NCBI GenBank assembly: GCA_964620325.1
Contig: CAZUIM010000011.1
Coordinates: forward strand, 14,869-78,868
DNA from: CAZMYM01 sp964620325
GTDB lineage: Bacteria > Bipolaricaulota > Bipolaricaulia > UBA7950 > UBA9294
DNA length: 64,000 nucleotides
Direction of reading: 5' to 3'
In this document: in pieces, positions 8,554 through 16,719 of the stretch
How the letters are laid out: each line of letters begins with the position of its first letter
Position numbering within the stretch: position 1 is the stretch's first letter
Notes under the pieces: generated by a model
Told to the model about the DNA's origin: nothing
What the model saw: the letters and a program-made list of their open reading frames with translations, nothing else
The model's database searches: none
Translations under genes and position numbers: made by a program

Positions 8554-9264
8554 CTACTCCGTGGACCGAGCGCCGACGTCTCCGATCAACCCCGAGATGA
8601 GGAGATTGAGGTCGATCGCCACGGTCGCCTCGAGCATCGGACCGCCGAACGGTCTCATGTCGTGCGGAAGCGTCACTCCTTCCGCTCTCCAGGCGCATCC
8701 GATCGTGAAGAGGTATCCCGCGCGAAGCCTCAAGGTGACCCCGTCGCACGGCGCCCCGTCGGCCGAGACGAACGGTGTCACCGTGTAGAGCCAGCGGTCG
8801 ATCTCGGTTCGAAACGGATTCGCCAAGGCATCTTCGAAGCTCTCCGGGCGGTGATCGACGAGGCTGATCGCGGAGGTCCCGCCGCCGACGGCGAGTCCGA
8901 CCGCCGTCAAACCGCCGCCGGGTCGCCATTCGACCGAACCGGCGCCGAGCGTGAGCCCGAGTCGAGCGGTCCGCCGGACGCCCGATGTCGTCGTTTCGCC
9001 GGTCAGGAGGCAAACGCCGACACGAAGGTCGTCGGAGAGGTCGATCGTCGTCCGTTGACCGTAGAGAAAGGCGAAATCCGAGAGGTCCGGGTAACCTGCC
9101 TGTTCGAGCGCGTCGTTCAATCCGGAGAGATCGGCGTGCCAGACGACCCCGGTGAGCCCGCTGAAGGTGTCGGTCGGCTGGAGTTCCGGCGCCGCCTGTG
9201 CAACGACGGCCAGTCCGATGAGGATCAGGCCGACGGCAATCTGTGAAGTGGTCTTTGGGTTCAT
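8554..9264 (-). CDS. Secreted protein of unknown function, beta-rich
   Basis: A 236-residue protein with a Sec signal peptide (residues 1-24, cleavage likely after AQA). Alternating Gly/hydrophobic strands follow (LTLGAGSVEW, GLTAVGLAVGGG). This pattern is compatible with a small outer-membrane-like barrel or beta-sandwich, and the C-terminus ends in a hydrophobic strand region. A strong AGGAGG site precedes the ATG. No family recognised. Confidence 0.75.
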   Translation of the reverse strand: MNPKTTSQIAVGLILIGLAVVAQAAPELQPTDTFSGLTGVVWHADLSGLNDALEQAGYPDLSDFAFLYGQRTTIDLSDDLRVGVCLLTGETTTSGVRRTARLGLTLGAGSVEWRPGGGLTAVGLAVGGGTSAISLVDHRPESFEDALANPFRTEIDRWLYTVTPFVSADGAPCDGVTLRLRAGYLFTIGCAWRAEGVTLPHDMRPFGGPMLEATVAIDLNLLISGLIGDVGARSTE

Positions 9265-9286
9265 CGATCTCCTTCCTCCTGCCGGA

Positions 9287-9802
9287 CTACGTCGTGTACG
9301 CGTCGACGATCCGTCCGTGGACGATCATGTGATGGTCGCCCTGCGGATAGTACTTCTCGAGGATGGGCCCGGCCCGGTCGCCGAAATCGGCCCGCGTCTG
9401 CTGGGTTCGTGAGATGATCTCACACTCGTAGTGCAGTCCGCAGTCCTCGACGATCGGCGCGTCGATCCTCTGCGCCGGAACGAGCCTCAGCCCTGCGGCG
9501 GACGCCTTGTCCATGTCCCGTCCGGACTTCGATCCGCAGAGGCCGAGCGCCTGTTTGAGTTCCCCGGGCCGCGGGACGCAGACAGCGAATGACTCCGAGT
9601 GTCGGATGCACGGGTGCGTGTACCGGCTTTCGCGGACGAGGACGGACAGGACCGGGATTGACCAAACGATTCCGACTTGGGCCCATCCGATCGTCATCGG
9701 GTTCGCCTTCCCCTTGTCGTCCTTTGCGACGACGAATGCTCCGCCGCCGCTGAGGGCGGCGCCGAGCCACTCGGTCTCCTGATACCACTCGACTCTTCTC
9801 AT
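9287..9802 (-). CDS. Flavin reductase-like (FMN-binding split barrel) protein
   Basis: A 171-residue protein of the flavin reductase/DIM6 family: GAALSGGGAFVVAKDD, then NPMTIGWAQVGIVWSIPVLS and the C-terminal HHMIVHGRIVDAY. It probably binds FMN and may reduce it or act as a small flavoprotein. The Met at 9802 is preferred because AGGAG lies just upstream; the longer reading adds a basic, non-conserved extension. It is monocistronic by position. Confidence 0.88.
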   Translation of the reverse strand: MRRVEWYQETEWLGAALSGGGAFVVAKDDKGKANPMTIGWAQVGIVWSIPVLSVLVRESRYTHPCIRHSESFAVCVPRPGELKQALGLCGSKSGRDMDKASAAGLRLVPAQRIDAPIVEDCGLHYECEIISRTQQTRADFGDRAGPILEKYYPQGDHHMIVHGRIVDAYTT

Positions 9803-9976
9803 CGCGCTCCTCTCGTTCTCGCTCGACACACGCCCGTCCCCGCGGTTCGGATATGAGGCGCACGGGGCCCATCCTGCGGCTTCGTCGTTGACTCTACCGA
9901 GCCGGACGGCCGCCGGCAACGGACGATCGATCCGGGCTCGAAATGGATGAACCCTGCCGCGACGTCGTAAGAACGG

Positions 9977-10132
9977 GCCCTGTCCGGACTTGCGATGGAC
10001 AGACCCTGTCCGGACCTACGATGGACAGGCCCTGTCCGAAGTCACCGTGGACAGGCCCTGTCCGGACCTACGATGGACAGACCCTGTCCGAAGTCACCGT
10101 GGACAGGCCCTGTCCGGACCTACGATGGACAG
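9977..10132. repeat. Six tandem 26-bp repeats of two alternating types
   Basis: Six contiguous 26-bp units begin at 9977, 10003, 10029, 10055, 10081 and 10107. Every unit starts with CCCTGTCCG after one variable base and ends with TGGACAG. The middle comes in two versions, type A (GACCTACGA or GACTTGCGA) and type B (AAGTCACCG), in the order A A A-like/B alternation: A, A, B, A, B, A. Because CTGTCC and GGACAG are inverted copies, each junction GGACAG-N3-CTGTCC (and each unit itself) can fold as a hairpin. There are no spacers, so this is not a CRISPR array. It lies directly ahead of the helicase promoter. Confidence 0.95.
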
Positions 10133-10140
10133 TCCCTCGC

Positions 10141-10165
10141 CGGATCGGCGCCGATCCGCTACAGT
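10141..10165 (+). promoter_or_regulatory. 18-bp perfect palindrome next to the helicase -10 box
   Basis: CGGATCGGCGCCGATCCG (10141-10158) is a perfect palindrome. It is followed one base later by TACAGT (10160-10165), which has the form of a -10 hexamer and ends 6 nt before the ATG at 10172. No good -35 is seen, so a protein bound at the palindrome or the repeats may recruit or block RNA polymerase. The transcript would be leaderless. Confidence 0.5.
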
Positions 10166-10171
10166 AGGCCC

Positions 10172-12217
10172 ATGACTCCGGGGGTGCAGGATCTATCCTG
10201 GCTCGACGATCTCAATCCAGAGCAGCGATCGGCGGTGACGCACGGCGGCGGGCCACTCCTCGTCGTCGCCGGAGCCGGATCGGGAAAGACCAAGACGCTC
10301 GCCTACCGCGTCGCCTATTTGATCTCTCGAGGCGTCGATCCGAGCAGGATCCTTCTTCTGACGTTCACGCGGCGGGCGGCGAACGAGATGCTCCATCGCG
10401 CGGCGAGCATCGTCGCTCGCGGGACCTCAGCGACCGGCCGCGTCTGGGGCGGGACCTTCCACTCGATCGCCAACCGACTCCTCCGGACCCAGGTGAAAGC
10501 GGTCGGACTGCGTCGGGACTTCACCGTTCTCGATCAGGCCGACGCCGAGAATCTGATGAATCTGATCCGTCACGACATGGAGCTTCACAAGGTGGAGAAG
10601 CGCTTCCCGCGGAAGCGGACCTGCCTCGCCGTCTACTCACGATGCATCAACACCTCGGAGGATCTACACCGCGTCCTCGAACGCGAGTACCCGTGGTGCA
10701 TCGAATGGGAGTCCGAGTTTCGCGAGATCTTCAGCCGCTACGTCGCTCGAAAGCAGGAGCGGAACGTGCTCGACTTCGACGACCTGTTGCTCTACTGGGC
10801 GCAGTTGGTCTCCGACGTGGCGATTGCGGCCGAGCTGTCGAAGCGTTTCGATCACATCCTGGTCGACGAGTATCAGGACACGAATCACCTGCAGGCCGAA
10901 ATCCTTCGCGGGATGCGGACGACATCGGACAACATCATGGTCGTCGGGGACGACGCGCAGAGCATCTATCGCTTCCGTGGGGCGACGGTACGCAACATCC
11001 TCGACTTCCCGGACCAGTTCCCGGGGACGAGGGTCGTAACGCTCGAGCAGAACTACCGATCGACGACCTCGATCCTGGAGACGGCGAATCGGGTGATCGC
11101 GCAAGCGAAGGAGCGCTACACGAAGGACCTGTGGTCGGACCGGGGCGGGGGCCAGACGCCGCGGCTTGTCACGTGTCGGGACGAAGCACAGCAGGACGAC
11201 TACGTCATTGAGCGAGTGTTGAGTCACTACGAACAGGGGATTCCGCTTCGCCGTCAGGCCGTCCTCTTCCGGGCCGGCCATCTTTCGGATTCGCTCGAAC
11301 TGGAGTTGACGCGACGGAACATCCCGTACCACAAGTACGGCGGGCTCCGGTTTCTCGAGGCGGCGCACGTCAAGGACCTGGTCGCGTTCTTGCGCATCAT
11401 GGAGAACCCTCGGGACGAGCTTGCCTGGTCCCGCGTCCTCGAGTTGTTCGACGGAATCGGGCCCGTGACGGCGACGCGAGTGACCGATCACGTCGCGGCG
11501 AATCGGAACGATCCGCGGTCGGTCGGCACGTTCGACGCTCCTCCGGCGGCGCGCGAGGTGATGACCTCGTTTGCGAGGCTGATCGAGGAGTTGGCGCCGA
11601 TGGGCGTCAACGAGCCGTCGGTGCAGGTCGAGCGGATTCGCAGATTCTACGATCCGCTCCTTGAGCGAACCTACGAGAACCCGGCAGCGCGGAAGCGCGA
11701 TCTGATCAGTCTGGAGCAGATCGCGTCCGGGTATCGTTCCAGGCGGCAGTTCCTGGTCGATCTTCAGCTCAATCCCCCGACATCGACGAGCGACCTGGCC
11801 GGCGCTCTGATGAAGGACGAGGACTGGCTCGTCCTCTCGACGATTCACTCCGCCAAGGGATGCGAGTGGGACGTCATCTACCTAATCCACGCGGCCGACG
11901 GATTCCTCCCGTCCGACATGTCGACCGGCTCGGAGGAAGAGATCGAGGAGGAACTCCGACTGACGTACGTGGCGCTGACGCGTGCCAGGGACTTTCTCTA
12001 CGTCACGTGGCCGTTCCGCTACTATCACAAGTGGTACGCTCTGTCGCAGTCGCACAGCTACGCCCAGCTGTGCAGGTTCTTCACCCCGCACGTACTCGAG
12101 ACGATCGACGATGAGCAGATCCTCGGACCGGAAGAGCCCGAGGTGGAACGGCCGATCGACATCGACGTCGACGTGGCCGAACGAATCCGCCGGATGTGGA
12201 ATTCCGGGCCCGGCTGA
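10172..12217 (+). CDS. UvrD/PcrA-like superfamily I DNA helicase
   Basis: A 681-residue ATP-dependent 3'-5' DNA helicase. Motif I is GAGSGKT (residues 34-40), motif II is VDEYQDTN, and the GDDAQSIYRFRGA, EQNYRST, STIHSAKGCEW and VALTRAR motifs follow in order. This is the complete SF1A set used in repair and replication restart. No nuclease domain is visible. The ATG at 10172 is chosen because the frame upstream is only the repeat array, which is open in several frames, and a -10 box ends 6 nt before it. The repeats and palindrome directly upstream are unusual for this gene. Confidence 0.93.
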   Translation: MTPGVQDLSWLDDLNPEQRSAVTHGGGPLLVVAGAGSGKTKTLAYRVAYLISRGVDPSRILLLTFTRRAANEMLHRAASIVARGTSATGRVWGGTFHSIANRLLRTQVKAVGLRRDFTVLDQADAENLMNLIRHDMELHKVEKRFPRKRTCLAVYSRCINTSEDLHRVLEREYPWCIEWESEFREIFSRYVARKQERNVLDFDDLLLYWAQLVSDVAIAAELSKRFDHILVDEYQDTNHLQAEILRGMRTTSDNIMVVGDDAQSIYRFRGATVRNILDFPDQFPGTRVVTLEQNYRSTTSILETANRVIAQAKERYTKDLWSDRGGGQTPRLVTCRDEAQQDDYVIERVLSHYEQGIPLRRQAVLFRAGHLSDSLELELTRRNIPYHKYGGLRFLEAAHVKDLVAFLRIMENPRDELAWSRVLELFDGIGPVTATRVTDHVAANRNDPRSVGTFDAPPAAREVMTSFARLIEELAPMGVNEPSVQVERIRRFYDPLLERTYENPAARKRDLISLEQIASGYRSRRQFLVDLQLNPPTSTSDLAGALMKDEDWLVLSTIHSAKGCEWDVIYLIHAADGFLPSDMSTGSEEEIEEELRLTYVALTRARDFLYVTWPFRYYHKWYALSQSHSYAQLCRFFTPHVLETIDDEQILGPEEPEVERPIDIDVDVAERIRRMWNSGPG

Positions 12218-12250
12218 GCGATCGAGCGAAGCGGCCGGATCTGAGGTGCC

Positions 12251-12277
12251 TTGACGACCGGAGGGTCGGCCTATACT
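12251..12277 (+). promoter_or_regulatory. Candidate promoter ahead of molybdoenzyme gene
   Basis: TTGACG (12251-12256) and TATACT (12272-12277) are good hexamers but only 15 bp apart, shorter than the 17-18 bp seen elsewhere in this window. The rest of 12218-12549 has no gene I can support except a possible 34-codon frame at 12329-12433 (translated tail GGPTSGGCGGSKLSRA), which lacks a good ribosome site. Confidence 0.35.
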
Positions 12278-12549
12278 GCGTTGGGGGCCGCTCAGGAGAA
12301 ACGTATCCCGAAGGACGGCGTGAGACGCATGGAGCAACAGCGTGCCCCGGCGATGGCAAGCCCGGTCGTGAGTGAGGGGGCGGGCGGTCCGACGTCCGGG
12401 GGGTGTGGCGGTTCCAAACTGAGTCGGGCGTGACCTCCGCCGGAGCCGGAAGTGCGACTTCGCCTCGAGAGTCGGTCAGAGACCGAGTCGGCATTCTCAG
12501 TCCTCCGGTCTGTGCGGGGCGGCCGGAAGAACGAGAGGTGACCCACCGG

Positions 12550-13113
12550 ATGGGAATCGAGCGGCTCCCGCGAGGGCAGCGATGGCTCGACGAGCCGATC
12601 GTCTACGACATCGGCCCGGTTCCGCCGGTCGATCTCGATACGTACCGGCTTCGGCTGTGCGGTGCCGTCGCAAAGCCGCTGACGCTCCGTTGGAAAGAGA
12701 TCCTCGCTCTGCCTTGCGTGGAGCTGATTCGTGACTTCCACTGCGTGACGACCTGGAGCGTCCGGGCGATCGCGTGGGAAGGCGTCCGCGTGCGAGATCT
12801 TGTCGATCGGGTGGTGCCCGATCCGGAGGCTCTTTGGGTCCTCGCGCGCGGGCGGGACGGATACTCCACGAACGTCCCGATCGAGGATTTCGTTCAACCG
12901 GACAACATTCTCGCGTTTCGGATGAACGGTCGGCGCCTTTCGCCCGAGCACGGATATCCGCTGCGCCTCGTCATTCCTGCGTTGTACGCGTGGAAAAGCG
13001 CCAAGTACGTGGAGGATATCGAGTTCCTGACGCATTTGCAGCGCGGGTTCTGGGAGGAACGCGGGTATCACGACCGCGGGGATCCGTGGCGCGAGGAGAG
13101 ATTCCGAACCTAG
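12550..13113 (+). CDS. Sulfite oxidase-fold molybdopterin oxidoreductase
   Basis: A 187-residue protein made of the molybdopterin-binding domain of the sulfite oxidase/YedY superfamily. The molybdenum-ligating Cys is in DFHCVTTWS, followed by WEGVRVRDLV and the closing HGYPLRLVIPALYAWKSAKYVEDIEF. There is no haem or dimerisation domain and no twin-arginine signal, so it should be a cytoplasmic single-domain type, whose substrate is generally unknown. The ATG at 12550 has GAGAGGTGA about 9 bp upstream. No partner subunit is encoded adjacent. Confidence 0.9.
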   Translation: MGIERLPRGQRWLDEPIVYDIGPVPPVDLDTYRLRLCGAVAKPLTLRWKEILALPCVELIRDFHCVTTWSVRAIAWEGVRVRDLVDRVVPDPEALWVLARGRDGYSTNVPIEDFVQPDNILAFRMNGRRLSPEHGYPLRLVIPALYAWKSAKYVEDIEFLTHLQRGFWEERGYHDRGDPWREERFRT

Positions 13114-13120
13114 ATCGCCT

Positions 13121-13495
13121 CTACAGGAAGACGTAGTAGCATACGTGCCAGACGGTGTTCGCTGTGAACATGATGGCGATCGATGCGTTGAACGCGAGCG
13201 CGATACGTTTCCCCTTGGCGATGATGTAGATCGGAACCACAAGGGCGAACACCCGCAACAGGATCAGGAAGGTGAGCTGCCATGCTTCGCCCTGGAACCA
13301 CGGAAGGTAGACCATGCCGTGGACGAGCCATCCGAGGGCGGACATGCCGATGAAGACCCACGGGTTAAGATCGTGAACCTTGGCGAGCTTCCATCCGCCG
13401 GTGAAGATCCGCACGATCGAGCGTGCGAACCGCCCGGGGAGGAGCAACGGGAGTGGAAAAGCGGCTGTCGTTGTCTGTTGCAGTTTCGTCACCAC
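13121..13495 (-). CDS. Small membrane protein of unknown function
   Basis: A 124-residue protein with three likely transmembrane helices (about residues 46-62, 74-94 and 101-123) and a conserved-looking motif NPWVFIGMSALGWLVHGMVYLPWF. It is convergent with the molybdoenzyme gene, with 7 bp between stops. The GTG pair at its start has no Shine-Dalgarno, so the start may lie inside. No family recognised. Confidence 0.65.
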   Translation of the reverse strand: MVTKLQQTTTAAFPLPLLLPGRFARSIVRIFTGGWKLAKVHDLNPWVFIGMSALGWLVHGMVYLPWFQGEAWQLTFLILLRVFALVVPIYIIAKGKRIALAFNASIAIMFTANTVWHVCYYVFL

Positions 13496-13651
13496 CGGAT
13501 CTGTGGAAGCTCCGACGTCGGAGCTTCACTGAATCTATCCAAGCCGGCTCATCGGGTCCGAGCCGAATGATACTCGACAACCAGAAGTATGTCCTGCAGA
13601 TGTGTGGGGCGTGTGAAGACCGTCCGCCGATTCGATCCATCGTACAACCTC

Positions 13652-13680
13652 TTGACGGGGCGACGTTTCCGTCGTAGTCT
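13652..13680 (+). promoter_or_regulatory. Promoter of the cysK-cysE leader transcript
   Basis: TTGACG (13652-13657), a 17-bp spacer and TAGTCT (13675-13680) form a sound sigma-70-type promoter. Transcription should begin near 13687, giving a leader of about 215 nt before cysK that holds a short ORF and a GC-rich hairpin. Confidence 0.6.
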
Positions 13681-13714
13681 GGCGCATCCAGACGATCACA
13701 CGGAGGTGAGCGAT

Positions 13715-13786
13715 GTGACGCGACATCGGTTCGAGCCCAGAGGTGATTGCGTTTGTCCGCCGCTCACCTCGTCCGAAACGGCCTAG
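13715..13786 (+). CDS. Cysteine-containing leader peptide upstream of cysK
   Basis: A 23-codon frame starts at GTG, preceded by GGAGGTGA with 5-6 bp spacing, about 28 nt after the predicted transcription start. The peptide begins VTRHRFEPRG and then has two Cys codons one apart (DCVCPP). A short, well-initiated ORF with clustered Cys codons upstream of the cysteine-synthesis genes is what ribosome-mediated attenuation by cysteine would need. It is the only short frame here with a strong ribosome site. The regulatory role is inference. Confidence 0.55.
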   Translation: MTRHRFEPRGDCVCPPLTSSETA

Positions 13787-13831
13787 TCCCTCGACAGCAC
13801 AGACCGAAGCCGAGAACGTCATGACGGCGTA

Positions 13832-13855
13832 TTCGGGAGGGCCGGCCCTCCGAAC
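13832..13855 (+). promoter_or_regulatory. GC-rich hairpin in the cysK leader
   Basis: The perfect 16-bp palindrome GGAGGGCCGGCCCTCC (13836-13851) is flanked by TTCG and CGAA, which extend the stem past one bulged G. It lies 46 nt after the leader-peptide stop and about 52 nt before the cysK ATG, so it could be the switchable element of an attenuator. The bases after it (ACCCGATCTTCCTT) are only mildly U-rich. Confidence 0.45.
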
Positions 13856-13903
13856 CCGATCTTCCTTGGCGTCGCGGCCGTGGTCGGCGCGAAGGGAGTC
13901 CTC

Positions 13904-14851
13904 ATGAAGACCTCAAGATCGATCCTCGGACTCATCGGAGGGACGCCGCTCGTAGAGCTGTCGGCGGCCGAGCGAGGGCGCGCAGGAGCGATCTACGCGA
14001 AACTCGAGCGATTCAATGCGTCGGGAAGCGTCAAGGATCGCATCGCGTTGGCGATGATCGAGGACGCGGAAGCGCGCGGCGCCCTCCGGCGCGGCGGTGC
14101 GATCATCGAGCCGACGTCGGGAAACACCGGGATCGGCCTGGCGGCGGTCGGCGCGATCAAGGGATATCGAGTGATTCTCACGATGCCGGACACGATGAGC
14201 GTCGAGCGACGCCGACTCCTCGGCGCGCTTGGGGCGAGACTCGTGCTCACGCCCGGCGCGAACGGGATGCGTGGAGCGATCGACGAGGCGCAGCGGCTCG
14301 CCGAGCGAACACGGGACGCGTTCATTCCTGACCAGTTCAGGAATCCGGCCAACCCGGCGATCCACGAACGAACGACCGGTCCCGAGATCTGGGAGGCGAC
14401 CGGAGGGACGGTGGACATCATCGTCGCCGGGATCGGAACCGGCGGGACGATCACCGGCGTCGGCCGGTATCTGCGAAGCCGCAAGGTGACGGTCCGGGCG
14501 ATCGGTGTCGAGCCGGCGGAATCTCCCATCCTGACCGAGGGGCGGGCGGGGCCGCACAAGATTCAGGGGATCGGTCCCGGTTTCGTGCCCGAGAATCTGG
14601 ACCTCGACGTCGTCGACGAGGTTCTCTCCGTATCGTTCGACGATGCGGCACGCTGGATGCGGCATCTGGCTCGACGAGAGGGGATCCTCGCCGGAATCTC
14701 GTCGGGGGCGGCGCTGGCGGCAACACTCGAGATCGCCGGTCGATGCGACGCGGACGGCGCCGTCATCGTCACGATCCTCCCCGACGGAGGGGAGAAGTAC
14801 CTGTCGAGCGCGATGTGGGAGGTGGGGACGGATGACCGGCCGCATCGTTGA
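13904..14851 (+). CDS. cysK: Cysteine synthase (O-acetylserine sulfhydrylase)
   Basis: A 315-residue PLP enzyme that makes cysteine from O-acetylserine and sulfide. The PLP lysine is in NASGSVKDR (about residue 42), the substrate loop is PTSGNTG, the phosphate-binding loop is GIGTGGTITG, and the closing SSGAA motif is present. Length is normal for CysK. The next gene, cysE, starts 20 bp before its end, so the two successive steps of the pathway are coupled. Expression is probably controlled by the leader described upstream. Confidence 0.95.
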   Translation: MKTSRSILGLIGGTPLVELSAAERGRAGAIYAKLERFNASGSVKDRIALAMIEDAEARGALRRGGAIIEPTSGNTGIGLAAVGAIKGYRVILTMPDTMSVERRRLLGALGARLVLTPGANGMRGAIDEAQRLAERTRDAFIPDQFRNPANPAIHERTTGPEIWEATGGTVDIIVAGIGTGGTITGVGRYLRSRKVTVRAIGVEPAESPILTEGRAGPHKIQGIGPGFVPENLDLDVVDEVLSVSFDDAARWMRHLARREGILAGISSGAALAATLEIAGRCDADGAVIVTILPDGGEKYLSSAMWEVGTDDRPHR

Positions 14852-15368
14852 GGACATCCGAGCGCTGAAATCGCGGGATCCGGCGGCGCGATCTACCCTG
14901 GAGATCCTGTTGGCCTATCCGGGGCTGCGGGCCATCTGGTGGCATCGGATCAGTCATTGGCTGTGGCGGCACAGTGCAAAACTCCTCGCCCGTGTCATTT
15001 CGCACGTGGTTCGCCGTCGGACGGGGATCGAGATCCACCCGGGGGCGAAGCTCGGACGGCGCGTCGTCATCGACCACGGCATGGGCGTCGTGATCGGGGA
15101 GACGGCCGTCGTGGGGGACGACGTCCTGATCTACCAGGGGGTCACCCTCGGTGGGGTCAGGGCGAACCACGGGCGACGCCATCCGATCGTCGGAGATCGG
15201 GTGATGCTCGGAGCGCATTCGGCCCTTCTCGGGCCGATCGAGATCGGCGACGACGCCAAGATCGGCGCCTGCGTCACGTTACGCCGATCGGTCCCCGCCG
15301 GGACCTCGGTCCGCGAAGAGGTCACGATCACGATGAGGCCGCACGACGACCCCGGCTACGTCATCTGA
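14832..15368 (+). CDS. cysE: Serine O-acetyltransferase
   Basis: A 178-residue enzyme that makes O-acetylserine for CysK. After a short helical N-terminus it carries left-handed beta-helix hexapeptide repeats (GIEIHPGAKLGRRVVIDHGMG, split here as IEIHPGAKLG and VVIDHGMGVVIG) with the catalytic His in DHG. It lacks the long N-terminal domain of E. coli CysE and belongs to the short class. It overlaps cysK by 20 bp and its product usually forms a complex with CysK. Confidence 0.93.
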   Translation: MTGRIVEDIRALKSRDPAARSTLEILLAYPGLRAIWWHRISHWLWRHSAKLLARVISHVVRRRTGIEIHPGAKLGRRVVIDHGMGVVIGETAVVGDDVLIYQGVTLGGVRANHGRRHPIVGDRVMLGAHSALLGPIEIGDDAKIGACVTLRRSVPAGTSVREEVTITMRPHDDPGYVI

Positions 15369-15423
15369 AGACGGAGCGGGGGGGCCGTCCGGAGGAACTC
15401 CGGGAAGAGCTTCGATGTCGGGG

Positions 15424-16719
15424 TCAGAGCCGGCGGAGTCGCTCGGCGAGGTCGTCAATGCCGCGGTCGCTGATCTCTCGGGGATCGACGCGGAGAGACA
15501 CGTCGAGGGGATGTAGTGCGTAGTCGCGACGCAGGAGCGCCTCGTTGTTCCCGGTGACGTTCAACAGAACCGATTCGTCGATCGGGATCTGTCCGCCGGC
15601 GACCGCGTTCGACAGCGCGGCGACGGCCGCCCCCGCCTCGGGACTGATCGGGACGCCTTCGGTCTCCGAGAAGAGAGCTTGCGCCGCGGCGATCTCTTCG
15701 TTCGTCACGGCGTAGGTGCGGCCGGACGTCGCTCGGAGGGCGTCGCGGACGCCGCCGGGGATCGCGTACGGAGGATTCCGGTTTGCGAGGACGTCGCCGA
15801 CAATGGAGCGAATCCGCTCGAGCTGACCCGGCACGTCGGCCTCCGGACGAATCGGCGTTCTCGCGCTCCAGGCGTCGTGAATCGGCGTGAATGGGGCGTT
15901 CTGGACTAGGTGAAGGGCGGGGAGCGACGCGCCGAAGCCGCCCGCCCGGAGCAAGCGAAGCGACGCCTCCCAAGCGGCGATCGCTCCGGTTCCGCTTCCG
16001 ACCGCCTGGACGTAATGCTGCGGGAGCTCCTCCGTCGTCCGGGCGAACTCGAGGACGCAGGTGCCCATTCCGTCCCTTCGAGCCACGTTGCGCGCCCCGC
16101 CCTCGGCCGGGAGGTCGAGGCGTTCCGACAGGAGCGACGCGAGGCGGATCGCCGCCGCGTAGTCGCGACTTCCCGAGACGGCGATCACCCGAATCGCCTC
16201 CGTCGGTCGAACGGGGATCCAGAGCTTCTGCAGCATTGCTTCGGGAACGACGATGTAGATCGGGAAATCGAGGATCGCACCGGCGTACGCAAAGGCGCGG
16301 GCGGTGTTCCCCGCCGAGGCGAGGACGATCGACCACTTCCGCTGGTCGCGGAAGTGGAGGAGCGTCGGAAGGGCCTCGAAGTCCTTGAATGACCCGGTCA
16401 TGTTTCGGGCGCCAACCTCCGGCGCGTACCCGTTGAACCCGATGTACAGATCCGGAAGGTCGAGTCGATCGGCGAGTCGCTCGGAGCGGTAGACGACCGG
16501 GCCGATCGGGGTTTCGATTCCATCGGAGGAAGGGAGCCAGTCGAGAAACCGGAAGATCCCCTCCCGCTCGGTCGGCGCGAACGCGGCGGCTCGGTATTCA
16601 GTGCGGAGGAGGGCTTCCGGGCACCGGGGGCACCGGGACTCGGCGACGGCCTCCCCGCAGGCGGTGCAGACGAGTCGGTACTTGTCGGTTCTCTCTGGTC
16701 TCGGGGGGGTCCCGTTCAT
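15424..16719 (-). CDS. Threonine synthase-family PLP enzyme, cysteate synthase-like
   Basis: A 431-residue fold-type II PLP enzyme. An N-terminal CxxC...CPRC zinc-ribbon-like segment (residues about 18-33) is followed by the PLP lysine in NMTGSFKDFEA and the SAGNTARAFAYA substrate loop; TGNN comes near the C-terminus. The motif FNGYAPE before the lysine and the overall spacing recall cysteate synthase, the threonine synthase paralogue that makes cysteate from phosphoserine and sulfite. It faces cysK-cysE, so sulfur metabolism is plausible, but plain threonine synthase activity cannot be excluded. The ATG start has a weak GAGGA. Confidence 0.8.
   Translation of the reverse strand: MNGTPPRPERTDKYRLVCTACGEAVAESRCPRCPEALLRTEYRAAAFAPTEREGIFRFLDWLPSSDGIETPIGPVVYRSERLADRLDLPDLYIGFNGYAPEVGARNMTGSFKDFEALPTLLHFRDQRKWSIVLASAGNTARAFAYAGAILDFPIYIVVPEAMLQKLWIPVRPTEAIRVIAVSGSRDYAAAIRLASLLSERLDLPAEGGARNVARRDGMGTCVLEFARTTEELPQHYVQAVGSGTGAIAAWEASLRLLRAGGFGASLPALHLVQNAPFTPIHDAWSARTPIRPEADVPGQLERIRSIVGDVLANRNPPYAIPGGVRDALRATSGRTYAVTNEEIAAAQALFSETEGVPISPEAGAAVAALSNAVAGGQIPIDESVLLNVTGNNEALLRRDYALHPLDVSLRVDPREISDRGIDDLAERLRRL

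Noticed and set aside
9977..10132. N-terminal extension of the helicase or a repeat peptide
   Set aside because: All forward frames are open through the 26-bp units, but unit length is not a multiple of three, the peptide would change between units, and a -10 box lies between the array and the helicase ATG.
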